From JAPUDS01 sp039812985 (GTDB taxonomy: Bacteria; Patescibacteriota; Saccharimonadia; Saccharimonadales; Saccharimonadaceae), in assembly GCA_039812985.1 (NCBI GenBank), contig JBDHUL010000041.1, positions 1 through 6,864 of the forward strand: a DNA stretch of 6,864 nt, written 5' to 3'. The translations under genes were made by a program, and so were the position numbers. The notes under the pieces were generated by a model. The model saw nothing but the letters and a program-made list of their open reading frames with translations. It was not told the DNA's origin and made no database searches. Shown piece after piece: positions 1-5,209 of the stretch. The stretch's first letter is position 1; every line of letters begins with the position of its first letter.

Positions 1-291
1 GCCCAGCAAGAAAAGTGGCAATCTTTTGTTGATAGTCTCAAGCAACTGAATGCACCTTTGTCGCTCCGCCTTGCCCACGATGGCTTGGTTGAGCAGGCCA
101 ACACTATCCATGAACAATGGATCGCGCTTGTTCAGTCGTCAAATGTGCTCGATGGTGTTCGTTATCGCCAGGCACGAGTTAAGCTGACCGCGGGATACAC
201 GGGGTTCCGTAACCAAATAGATGCCTACGCACAGGCCGTCGCCACGTCGCAGCTAACACTCACGCGAGCAGTCGCCGCGCTAAAAACATAA
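1..291 (+). CDS. C-terminal part of an unrecognised helical protein (5' end outside window)
   Basis: The frame is open from the first base of the window to a TAA at 289-291, giving 96 residues of C-terminus; the true start lies upstream. A TTG at 58 could in theory start translation, but the frame is equally protein-like before it (AQQEKWQSFVDSLKQLN), so I read it as internal. The fragment is rich in Ala, Gln, Leu and Val with heptad-like hydrophobic spacing, suggesting several amphipathic helices. It has no cysteine, no obvious membrane segment and no catalytic motif, and I do not recognise the family. It ends 229 bases before rplC, and a promoter lies in that gap, so it is probably not part of the ribosomal operon although it shares the strand. 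Its codon use looks like that of the downstream genes, which favours a real gene. Confidence 0.7.
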   Translation, partial: AQQEKWQSFVDSLKQLNAPLSLRLAHDGLVEQANTIHEQWIALVQSSNVLDGVRYRQARVKLTAGYTGFRNQIDAYAQAVATSQLTLTRAVAALKT

Positions 292-331
292 CATCGTTTT
301 TTCGACGAAGTGGTATTCTGACCTAAAAACC

Positions 332-360
332 TTGACTCCACCTCTGAAATGCGGTAAGAT
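332..360 (+). promoter_or_regulatory. Sigma70-type promoter of the ribosomal-protein operon
   Basis: A -35 element TTGACT (332-337) and a -10 element TAAGAT (355-360) are separated by exactly 17 bases. Each hexamer differs from the TTGACA/TATAAT consensus at one or two positions. It is the best promoter-like pair in the gap between the upstream gene and rplC. Transcription would begin near 366-368, giving a leader of about 153-155 bases before L3. No TG extension precedes the -10. No other strong promoter was seen inside the gene cluster, which fits a single long transcript. The start site itself is inferred. Confidence 0.72.
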
Positions 361-520
361 CGTAGGGTTACTTTTAAGAAATAACCAGTTTCTTGGTGAG
401 TTGAAAGGTCCTCCTGATCCATAAAACAGGGGTCGAAACCGGCAGCTGCCAAGAATTTTAAGTGCAGAGATTCTGGTGAACATATGACGCGAGAAATCTG
501 CGAAAAAGGAAAGGGCGTAG
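361..520 (+). promoter_or_regulatory. Long untranslated leader of the operon with possible RNA hairpins
   Basis: About 150 bases between the predicted transcription start and the L3 ATG contain no credible gene. Several complementary stretches are visible. GGTTA (366-370) can pair with TAACC (382-386), and this competes with AAGAAA (376-381) pairing with TTTCTT (389-394). GGCAGCTGCC (441-450) is a perfect palindrome. TGCC plus AGAAT (447-456, A451 bulged) can pair with ATTCTGGTG (470-478), which competes with the palindrome. ATCTGCG (496-502) can pair with CGTAGAT (516-522) around the L3 SD. Ribosomal-protein operons are often autoregulated through such leaders in other bacteria; that this one is regulated is inference. 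No run of T follows any of these hairpins, so a classical attenuator is not evident. Confidence 0.5.
506..515 (+). promoter_or_regulatory. Shine-Dalgarno region of rplC
   Basis: The purine tract AAGGAAAGGG gives two overlapping SD registers before the ATG at 521: AAGGA with 10 bases of spacing and AAGGG with 5. It supports 521 as the L3 start. The tract sits in the 13-base loop of a possible hairpin whose 3' arm runs into the start codon. Confidence 0.75.
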
Positions 521-1135
521 ATGAAAACTCTACTCGGTACCAAGATTGGTATGACCCAAATCCTCGGCGAGGATGGTGTTGCAGTCCCTGTAACCCTCAT
601 TCAAGCCGGCCCGGTCACCGTGACTCAGGTGAAAACCGTCGAAACTGACGGTTACACAGCGGTGCAAGTCGGGTATGGAAACGGGAAGAACCTGAGCAAT
701 GCCGTGGCCGGACACGTTAAAAAAGCCGGCATTTCGCCAAAAAAAATCAAAGAGATTCGTGTTGACGAGCTCGGCGACATAAAAGTAGGCGACAGTTTTG
801 ATGTCGCTGTTTTTGAAGTCGGCGACAACGTCGATGTCACGGGCGTAAGCAAAGGCAAGGGGTTTGCCGGCACTATTAAGCGTCATAACTACAACCGCCA
901 GCGCAAAACGCACGGTGGTAAAGGCGATACGCGTAAGGTCGGTTCCATCGGCTCTATGTATCCACAGAAAATTTTTAAAGGCAAGACCATGGCTGGTCAC
1001 ATGGGCCACGAGCAAGTTACCGTAAGGAATCTCATGGTTGCCTACGTTGACACTACTGACAATGTTATCGGGCTCAAAGGCGCTGTGCCTGGTCCTCGTA
1101 AGGGCTTTGTCCGTATCTCGGGAGAGGAGAAATAA
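521..1135 (+). CDS. rplC: 50S ribosomal protein L3
   Basis: L3 is an early-assembly 23S rRNA-binding protein whose long loop reaches towards the peptidyl transferase centre. The 204-residue product is of normal length for bacterial L3 and starts with the family hallmark LLGTKIGMTQI (4-14). The central KGKGFAGTIKRH (111-122) and the loop with KTHGGKGDTRKVGSIGS (129-145), KGKTMAGHMG (153-162) and a C-terminal GPRKGFVRI are all diagnostic. At the position where E. coli L3 carries the PrmB-methylated Gln150, this protein has His160, as many bacteria do, so that modification is not expected. The ATG at 521 has an SD at the right spacing and gives the canonical N-terminus. It is the first gene of the operon here; no rpsJ precedes it. 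The C-terminal Glu-Glu-Lys is encoded by the SD of the next gene. Confidence 0.97.
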   Translation: MKTLLGTKIGMTQILGEDGVAVPVTLIQAGPVTVTQVKTVETDGYTAVQVGYGNGKNLSNAVAGHVKKAGISPKKIKEIRVDELGDIKVGDSFDVAVFEVGDNVDVTGVSKGKGFAGTIKRHNYNRQRKTHGGKGDTRKVGSIGSMYPQKIFKGKTMAGHMGHEQVTVRNLMVAYVDTTDNVIGLKGAVPGPRKGFVRISGEEK

Positions 1136-1136
1136 T

Positions 1137-1751
1137 ATGGCTGAAACAACGAAAAACACCCTTCCCAAAGACATATTTAACGTCGAAGTCACCAACCACG
1201 AGCTGCTGAAGACCGCATATACTATGTACCTCGCAAACGCTCGCAGTGCAGCCGCCAAGACCAAGAAGCGCGGTGAAGTCAGCGGCGGAGGCAAGAAACC
1301 GTGGAAGCAAAAAGGTACTGGACGGGCTCGTTTCGGTAGCTCCCGCGTACCGATTTGGCGCGGCGGCGGTATCGCTTTTGGTCCAACTGGTGATCAAAAC
1401 TATCGTATGAAACTGTCGGTAGGCGCAAAGCGAACTGCTCTGCGACAGGCACTCAGCCTTGCAAACAAAGCCAAAAAAATTACACTCGCTGACATCCTAT
1501 TTAAAGACGGTAAAGCAAAAGAGACTATTGCGCTGCTCAAGCAGCACTTGGTGCGGCCAGATGCACGTGTGCTCCTGGTTGTTGAAGAGAAAGATGATTT
1601 GACTCGACGCGCCACGAACAATATTAACCAAGTCAAGGTTGTTCAGGGTATGTACCTCAATGTCTTTGATATCTTGAACGCCGACCTCATCCTGATAAGC
1701 CAAAAGGCTCTTGAACAGGTTACTGAGTGGCTGAAGAAGGAGGAGAAATAA
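1137..1751 (+). CDS. rplD: 50S ribosomal protein L4
   Basis: L4 binds 23S rRNA, and its extended basic loop helps form the constriction of the peptide exit tunnel. The 204-residue product has the conserved loop at about 40-83, containing GGGKKPWKQKGTGRARFGS and VPIWRGGGIAFGP, followed by the alpha/beta domain ending in VFDILNADLILI (176-187). The start is the ATG at 1137, one base after the L3 stop and behind GGAGAGGAG. The frame stays open upstream to an ATG at 1038, but those 33 extra residues overlap L3 and have no family counterpart, so I reject them. In E. coli L4 also represses its own operon through the S10 leader; whether it does so here cannot be told. The N-terminal MAETT is shared, down to the DNA, with L22. 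The tail KKEEK carries the SD of L23. Confidence 0.97.
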   Translation: MAETTKNTLPKDIFNVEVTNHELLKTAYTMYLANARSAAAKTKKRGEVSGGGKKPWKQKGTGRARFGSSRVPIWRGGGIAFGPTGDQNYRMKLSVGAKRTALRQALSLANKAKKITLADILFKDGKAKETIALLKQHLVRPDARVLLVVEEKDDLTRRATNNINQVKVVQGMYLNVFDILNADLILISQKALEQVTEWLKKEEK

Positions 1752-1752
1752 T

Positions 1753-2061
1753 ATGTCACATGTTATCACTCCGCGCATGAGCGAAAAAGCCTACAAAAGC
1801 GCCCAGGATGACACCTACGTGTTCAATGTACCGCTTGACCTTGAGAAGGCTGAGATTGTTACCATGATACAAGCAGACTATGGCGTCAAAGTCGAAGACG
1901 TGCGTGTTGCAGTTCGTAAGGGCAAGACCATTCGCAGCAGCCGCGGGAAACGCGCCCAGCCAGCCATCGTATCTCGCAAAGATACCAAAAAAGCCTATGT
2001 TCGTCTCGCTGAAGGTGAAAAGCTGAACCTTTTTGGGGATGACAAGGAGGAGAAAAAGTAA
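1753..2061 (+). CDS. rplW: 50S ribosomal protein L23
   Basis: L23 sits at the exit of the peptide tunnel and is the docking site for trigger factor and the signal recognition particle. The 102-residue product shows the family pattern: ITPRMSEKAY near the N-terminus (5-14), a beta-alpha-beta core, the basic loop VRKGKTIRSSRGKR (54-67) and KKAYVRLAEGEKLNLF (79-94). Glu11 in MSEKA aligns with E. coli Glu18, known to contact trigger factor, so chaperone docking is probably conserved. ATG 1753 follows the L4 stop by one base, behind AGGAGGAGAAA. The stop shares its last A with the ATG of L2 (TAATG), a classic coupling arrangement. The acidic-basic tail DDKEEKK overlaps the SD of L2. Confidence 0.96.
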   Translation: MSHVITPRMSEKAYKSAQDDTYVFNVPLDLEKAEIVTMIQADYGVKVEDVRVAVRKGKTIRSSRGKRAQPAIVSRKDTKKAYVRLAEGEKLNLFGDDKEEKK

Positions 2062-2903
2062 TGGCCCTCAACGCATACAATCCAACGACCAATGGCCGGC
2101 GCGGTATGACCAGCCAGGACTTCTCTGATATCACGACAAAGAAGCCCGTAAAAGGCTTGTTGAAAATCAAGAAGTCGCGTGCAGGTCGCAACAACCAAGG
2201 CCGCATCACCACCAGACACCAGGGTGGCGGTGTCAAACAATTCTACCGTTTGATGAATCACAACCTGGCAGCTGGAACAGAGGCAACGGTCGAGCATATC
2301 GAGTACGACCCAAACCGCAGCGCCCGTATTGCCCGACTCAAAGATCAGCATGGTCTGTATCATTATGTCGTTGCAAGCAAAGGTATGACGCAGGGGTCAA
2401 CTATCAAATCTGGTGAGCATGCTCCAGTCGAGGCAAATAACCGCCTGCCTCTCGCCAAAATCCCCACCGGTACGCAAATATTCGCCATTGAACTACAGGC
2501 GGGCAAGGGCGCTCAAGCCGTCCGTGCCGCAGGCACCAAAGCCCAGCTTATGGCTAAAGAAGGCGACTACGCCATGGTCAAGATGCCCAGTGGCGAAGTT
2601 CGTAAGTTCCGCCTCGAGTGTATGGCGAGCGTTGGTGTCGTTGGTAATGAACAGCATCAGAACGTGAAAATCGGTTCAGCCGGACGCAAACGCCGCATGG
2701 GTATCCGCCCAAGTGTGCGCGGTGTCGTCATGAACGCTGTTGACCACCCGCACGGTGGTGGTGACGGTGGCCGTCATGGTACCGGTAAACCGCCACGCAC
2801 GCCGTGGGGTCAATTGACACTCGGCTACCGTACCCGTACCCGCAAGAGCACGAACAAAATGATAGTAAGAAGCCGACACGCGGCAAAGAGGAAGAGAGGT
2901 TAA
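2061..2903 (+). CDS. rplB: 50S ribosomal protein L2
   Basis: L2 is one of the most conserved ribosomal proteins. It is needed for subunit association and for peptidyl transferase activity. The 280-residue product begins with NPTTNGRRGMTSQDFS, followed by AGRNNQGRITTRHQGGG (41-57), the OB-fold and SH3-like domains, and the signature GVVMNAVDHPHGGGDG (221-236). His229, the residue studied in E. coli L2 for peptidyl transferase function, is present at the same number. The C-terminus is strongly basic (RHAAKRKRG), as expected for an rRNA-embedded tail. The start overlaps the L23 stop by one base, with AAGGAGGAG upstream. The N-terminal wording resembles L2 proteins I associate with Candidate Phyla Radiation bacteria, notably Saccharibacteria; this is recollection rather than a search. 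Confidence 0.98.
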   Translation: MALNAYNPTTNGRRGMTSQDFSDITTKKPVKGLLKIKKSRAGRNNQGRITTRHQGGGVKQFYRLMNHNLAAGTEATVEHIEYDPNRSARIARLKDQHGLYHYVVASKGMTQGSTIKSGEHAPVEANNRLPLAKIPTGTQIFAIELQAGKGAQAVRAAGTKAQLMAKEGDYAMVKMPSGEVRKFRLECMASVGVVGNEQHQNVKIGSAGRKRRMGIRPSVRGVVMNAVDHPHGGGDGGRHGTGKPPRTPWGQLTLGYRTRTRKSTNKMIVRSRHAAKRKRG

Positions 2904-2904
2904 T

Positions 2905-3168
2905 ATGAGTCGAAGTCTCAAAAAAGGCCCATTCGTCGATGTCAAGCTTGCAAGTAAAGTTGCCAAGCTTGGAGCCGATGACCGGACAGTTATAAAGACC
3001 TGGGCACGCGCCAGTACAATCACGCCAGAAATGGTCGGTCGTACGTTGGCTGTTCACAACGGTCGCGTTCACGTTCCGGTGTATGTCAGCGAAAACATGG
3101 TTGGCCATAAACTCGGCGAGTTCAGCCCAACCCGTAAGTTCCGTAAACACGGCGGAAAGGCGAAGTAA
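2905..3168 (+). CDS. rpsS: 30S ribosomal protein S19
   Basis: S19 lies in the head of the small subunit, next to S13, and contacts the central protuberance of the large subunit. At 87 residues it is close to the usual 88-93. Conserved blocks are SRSLKKGPFVD (2-12), KTWARASTITPEMVG (31-45), HNGRVHVPVYV (51-61) and MVGHKLGEFSPTRKFR (65-80), all diagnostic. The basic C-terminus (KHGGKAK) is normal. The ATG at 2905 is one base after the L2 stop, in the same TAATATG junction seen before L4, L23 and L22. Its SD (GAGGAAGAGAGG) is encoded in the Lys/Arg tail of L2. Confidence 0.97.
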   Translation: MSRSLKKGPFVDVKLASKVAKLGADDRTVIKTWARASTITPEMVGRTLAVHNGRVHVPVYVSENMVGHKLGEFSPTRKFRKHGGKAK

Positions 3169-3169
3169 T

Positions 3170-3559
3170 ATGGCTGAAACAACCGTTAGAGCATATGCCA
3201 AAGGCATCCGGCTTGCCCCTCGCAAAGTCAGTCTTGTTGCAAGCCTCGTTCGCGGCCGCACGGTCGCCGATGCCCTCGTTATCTTACAGCACACACCAAA
3301 ACGCGCTGCTCGACCGCTCGCAAAGCTACTCGAAAGCGTCAAGGCCAACGCTGTCAATAACCACCGCGTCAAAGAAGACGGCCTGCTCATCACTACTCTA
3401 TCAGTTACTGCTGGCGAGCGCCTGAAGCGTTACCGTCCGGCAGCGCACGGCCGAGCTTTGCCGTTTCAACGCAAAACAAGCAATGCTTACGTAGTGGTAT
3501 CGGGAACCGAAAAAGTAAAGAAGCCGACAACGAAGCCGGCCAAGAAAGAGGAGAAGTAG
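3170..3559 (+). CDS. rplV: 50S ribosomal protein L22, with Lys-rich C-terminal tail
   Basis: L22 spans the large subunit, and its beta-hairpin lines the peptide exit tunnel opposite L4. The 129-residue product has AKGIRLAPRKVSLVASLVRG (10-29), ANAVNNHRV (59-67) and the hairpin region RLKRYRPAAHGRALPFQRKT (84-103), then VVV. The hairpin tip reads ALPFQRKTSN where many homologues have a more basic ri.kRTSh stretch. Residues 113-129 (KVKKPTTKPAKKEEK and flanks) form a charged tail beyond the 110-residue E. coli protein. The ATG at 3170, one base after the S19 stop, gives the canonical N-terminus; the in-frame ATG at 3083 would add 29 non-homologous residues overlapping S19 and is rejected. The first 14 coding bases match those of L4. 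Confidence 0.96.
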   Translation: MAETTVRAYAKGIRLAPRKVSLVASLVRGRTVADALVILQHTPKRAARPLAKLLESVKANAVNNHRVKEDGLLITTLSVTAGERLKRYRPAAHGRALPFQRKTSNAYVVVSGTEKVKKPTTKPAKKEEK

Positions 3560-3560
3560 C

Positions 3561-4193
3561 ATGGGTCAGAAAGTCAACCCTATCAGCATGCGTCTCCAGG
3601 TCCACAAGAACTGGCGCTCGCGCTGGTTTGCGACCGGCAAAGAGTTTGTTCAGTGGCTCCAACAGGACATAGCCGTCCGTAAAGCCGTTGAAAAGCGCTT
3701 TGAGACGCGAGCGGTCATAAACGACATCGAGATTGAGCGTTCAGCCAGCCTTGTAACTGTGACTATTCACACCAGCAAAGCCGGTGTGGTGATTGGCCGC
3801 GGCGGTACTGGCGTCCAAGAAGTCAAGGCTGACATCGAAAGAATCGTCAAGCAACCAGTTCGTGTCAACATCGAGGAAGTCAAACGCCCAGAGTTGGCCG
3901 CAAAGCTGGTGGCCGAAAACATTGCTCGACAACTTGAACGACGTATTAACTTTCGCCGCGCCACCAAAATGGCTGCCCAAAACACGATGAATGCCGGAGC
4001 AAAGGGTATACGCATCGAAGTTGCCGGTCGCCTCAACGGCGCCGAAATGAGCCGCCGCGAGAAAATTATCCTTGGCAGCGTCCCGCTTCACACCCTTCGC
4101 GCCGATATTGACTACCATGTTGCCCGAGCGCAACAGCCGGGTGCCGGTACGATCGGCATCAAGGTATGGGTGTACAAGGGAGAGAGGAGCTAG
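3561..4193 (+). CDS. rpsC: 30S ribosomal protein S3
   Basis: S3 is in the small-subunit head at the mRNA entry channel and contributes to the ribosome's mRNA helicase activity. The 210-residue product starts with MGQKVNPISMRLQ and carries a type-2 KH domain with the loop GVVIGRGGTGV (75-85; GxxG is G79-R80-G81-G82). The C-terminal domain has RRINFRRATKMAAQN, AKGIRIEVAGRLNGAEM and VPLHTLRADIDY. Arg132, Arg133 and Lys136 match E. coli Arg131, Arg132 and Lys135, the residues linked to helicase function. The chain stops at KVWVYKGERS, so it lacks the variable C-terminal tail of longer S3 proteins (E. coli 233). The start is one base after the L22 stop, behind GAGGAGAAG. Confidence 0.98.
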   Translation: MGQKVNPISMRLQVHKNWRSRWFATGKEFVQWLQQDIAVRKAVEKRFETRAVINDIEIERSASLVTVTIHTSKAGVVIGRGGTGVQEVKADIERIVKQPVRVNIEEVKRPELAAKLVAENIARQLERRINFRRATKMAAQNTMNAGAKGIRIEVAGRLNGAEMSRREKIILGSVPLHTLRADIDYHVARAQQPGAGTIGIKVWVYKGERS

Positions 4194-4196
4194 CCC

Positions 4197-4610
4197 ATGT
4201 TACTACCGAAGAAAACCAAGTTCCGCAAGGTACGCAAGGGCAAAAACGACGGCGTGGCAACGCGCTCGAACTACATAGCCTACGGTGACTACGGTCTGCA
4301 AAGTTTGACCAACGAACGCATCACCAGTCGCCAAATCGAATCTGCTCGACAGGCCATGACCCGCTACATCAAGCGCGGCGGCAAGATTTGGATCCGTATA
4401 TTCCCCCACACTCCAGTCACAAAGAAACCGCTCGACGTCAAAATGGGTAGTGGCAAAGGCAACCCCGAGTTTTTCGTCGCCAAAGTCAAAACAGGAACGG
4501 TGATGTTTGAAATGAAGGGCGTTGATGAGTCAGTTGCCCGCGAAGCTATGCGCCTTGCAGGCAATAAGCTCCCAGTTAAAACACGTTTTGTGATTAAGGA
4601 GGAGGCATAA
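4197..4610 (+). CDS. rplP: 50S ribosomal protein L16
   Basis: L16 is a late-assembly protein that organises helix 38 and the A-site tRNA region of the large subunit. The 137-residue product is of standard length, with MLLPKKTKFRKVRKGKNDG at the start, ITSRQIESARQAMTRYIKRGG (42-62), KIWIRIFPHTPVTKKPL (63-79) and MGSGKGNPEFFVAKVKTG (83-100). At the position of E. coli Arg81, hydroxylated by RoxA (YcfD), this protein has Lys82; there is a one-residue insertion near 22-25. It starts three bases after the S3 stop, with GGGAGAGAGGAG upstream. The stop is followed after one G by the ATG of L29, and the KEEA end encodes that gene's AAGGAGGAG. Confidence 0.98.
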   Translation: MLLPKKTKFRKVRKGKNDGVATRSNYIAYGDYGLQSLTNERITSRQIESARQAMTRYIKRGGKIWIRIFPHTPVTKKPLDVKMGSGKGNPEFFVAKVKTGTVMFEMKGVDESVAREAMRLAGNKLPVKTRFVIKEEA

Positions 4611-4611
4611 G

Positions 4612-4869
4612 ATGGCTAAGAAAACTCCTGAAGTCAAGCAAGCAACTAAGACGACAAAGGCTACTATACGCGTTGCCGATCTCCGCAAGCAGACAGTCCA
4701 GGAATTGGCCGACACGCTCAAAAGCGTCAACGCCGATTTGACTGAAGCCCGCCGAACCCATGCCGCTGGTGAACTCGTAAACCCACGCGTACTTAGCATG
4801 ACAAAGAAGACCATTGCCCGTATCAAGACGCTGCAAGTTGAAAAAACGCGAGAGGAAGGAAGGAAGTAG
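4612..4869 (+). CDS. rpmC: 50S ribosomal protein L29, with N-terminal extension
   Basis: L29 is a two-helix protein beside L23 at the tunnel exit. The family core starts near residue 21 (VADLRKQTVQELADTL) and ends with the typical second helix, NPRVLSMTKKTIARIKT (57-73). At 85 residues it is longer than the usual 60-70. The excess is an N-terminal Lys/Thr-rich segment (MAKKTPEVKQATKTTKATIR) of about 20 residues, probably disordered and rRNA-binding or surface-exposed. The ATG at 4612 is chosen because it lies one base after the L16 stop with a perfect AAGGAGGAG SD; no later in-frame ATG precedes the core. Identification rests on both the core motif and the position between L16 and S17. Confidence 0.94.
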   Translation: MAKKTPEVKQATKTTKATIRVADLRKQTVQELADTLKSVNADLTEARRTHAAGELVNPRVLSMTKKTIARIKTLQVEKTREEGRK

Positions 4870-4870
4870 T

Positions 4871-5209
4871 ATGGCTAAGAAAGTAACCGGCGTGGTGACA
4901 TCCGCAGTCCAGGACAAAACTATTGTTGTGACTGTCACGTCTCGCAAAACGCATCCGGTCTACGGCAAACAATACACCGTAAGCCGTAAATACACCGCTC
5001 ACGACGAGAAAAACGAAGCGTCGAAAGGTAGTGTTGTTGAGATTGTCGAGTGCCGACCAATCTCAAAACGAAAAACCTGGAAGCTTTCGAGCGTTGTTGA
5101 GGCTGGTCATGCCAAAGTTGAGCTGAAAGACGAAGAGGAAGTAGTCGAGAAAAAAACTGCTTTGACTGTCGAAAAAGCCGACGGGGCTGCCAAAGGAGAT
5201 GAAGCATGA
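4871..5209 (+). CDS. rpsQ: 30S ribosomal protein S17, with acidic C-terminal extension
   Basis: S17 is a primary 16S rRNA-binding protein of the small-subunit body with an OB fold. The core shows GVVTSAVQDKTIVVTV (7-22), KTHPVYGKQYTVSRKYTAHDEKNEA (26-50 in all), GSVVEIVECRPISKRKTW (53-70). At 112 residues it exceeds the usual 80-90. The part after about residue 80 is a Glu/Lys/Ala-rich tail (LKDEEEVVEKK, then EKADGAAKGDEA), low in complexity and probably disordered. The ATG at 4871, one base after the L29 stop and behind GAGGAAGGAAGG, gives the canonical N-terminus. An in-frame ATG at 4814 would add 19 residues overlapping L29 and is rejected. The end overlaps L14 by four bases (ATGA). The TGA stop argues against UGA recoding. 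Confidence 0.96.
   Translation: MAKKVTGVVTSAVQDKTIVVTVTSRKTHPVYGKQYTVSRKYTAHDEKNEASKGSVVEIVECRPISKRKTWKLSSVVEAGHAKVELKDEEEVVEKKTALTVEKADGAAKGDEA

Noticed and set aside
264..302. Possible terminator of the upstream gene: stem GCGA/TCGC (264-275) followed by TTTTTT (297-302)
   Set aside because: The stem is only 4 bp, lies inside the coding sequence and is over 20 bases from the T run; the stem nearer the T run (TCGT/ACGA) flanks it instead of preceding it.
410..415. CCTCCT in the leader, which resembles the anti-Shine-Dalgarno of 16S rRNA and could mask SD sequences
   Set aside because: It matches the L3 SD tract over only about 4 bases. Pairing with the later GGAGG sites in the message would be long-range and cannot be supported from the sequence alone.
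484..648. A 54-codon frame starting at an ATG in the leader and overlapping L3 out of frame
   Set aside because: It has only a weak GGTG upstream, its peptide is rich in Cys, Arg and Pro with no recognisable pattern, and most of it is the L3 gene read in another frame.
1038..1136. Upstream in-frame starts for L4 (1038), L22 (3083) and S17 (4814)
   Set aside because: Each would add residues without homology that overlap the preceding ribosomal gene, whereas the downstream ATG follows the previous stop by one base with a good SD and gives the family N-terminus.
530..1294. A 254-codon open frame on the minus strand opposite L3 and the start of L4
   Set aside because: It lies opposite strongly conserved ribosomal genes, resembles no family, and is explained by the codon bias of the sense strand. 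The same holds for the minus-strand frames at 2728-3393 and 4935-5477.
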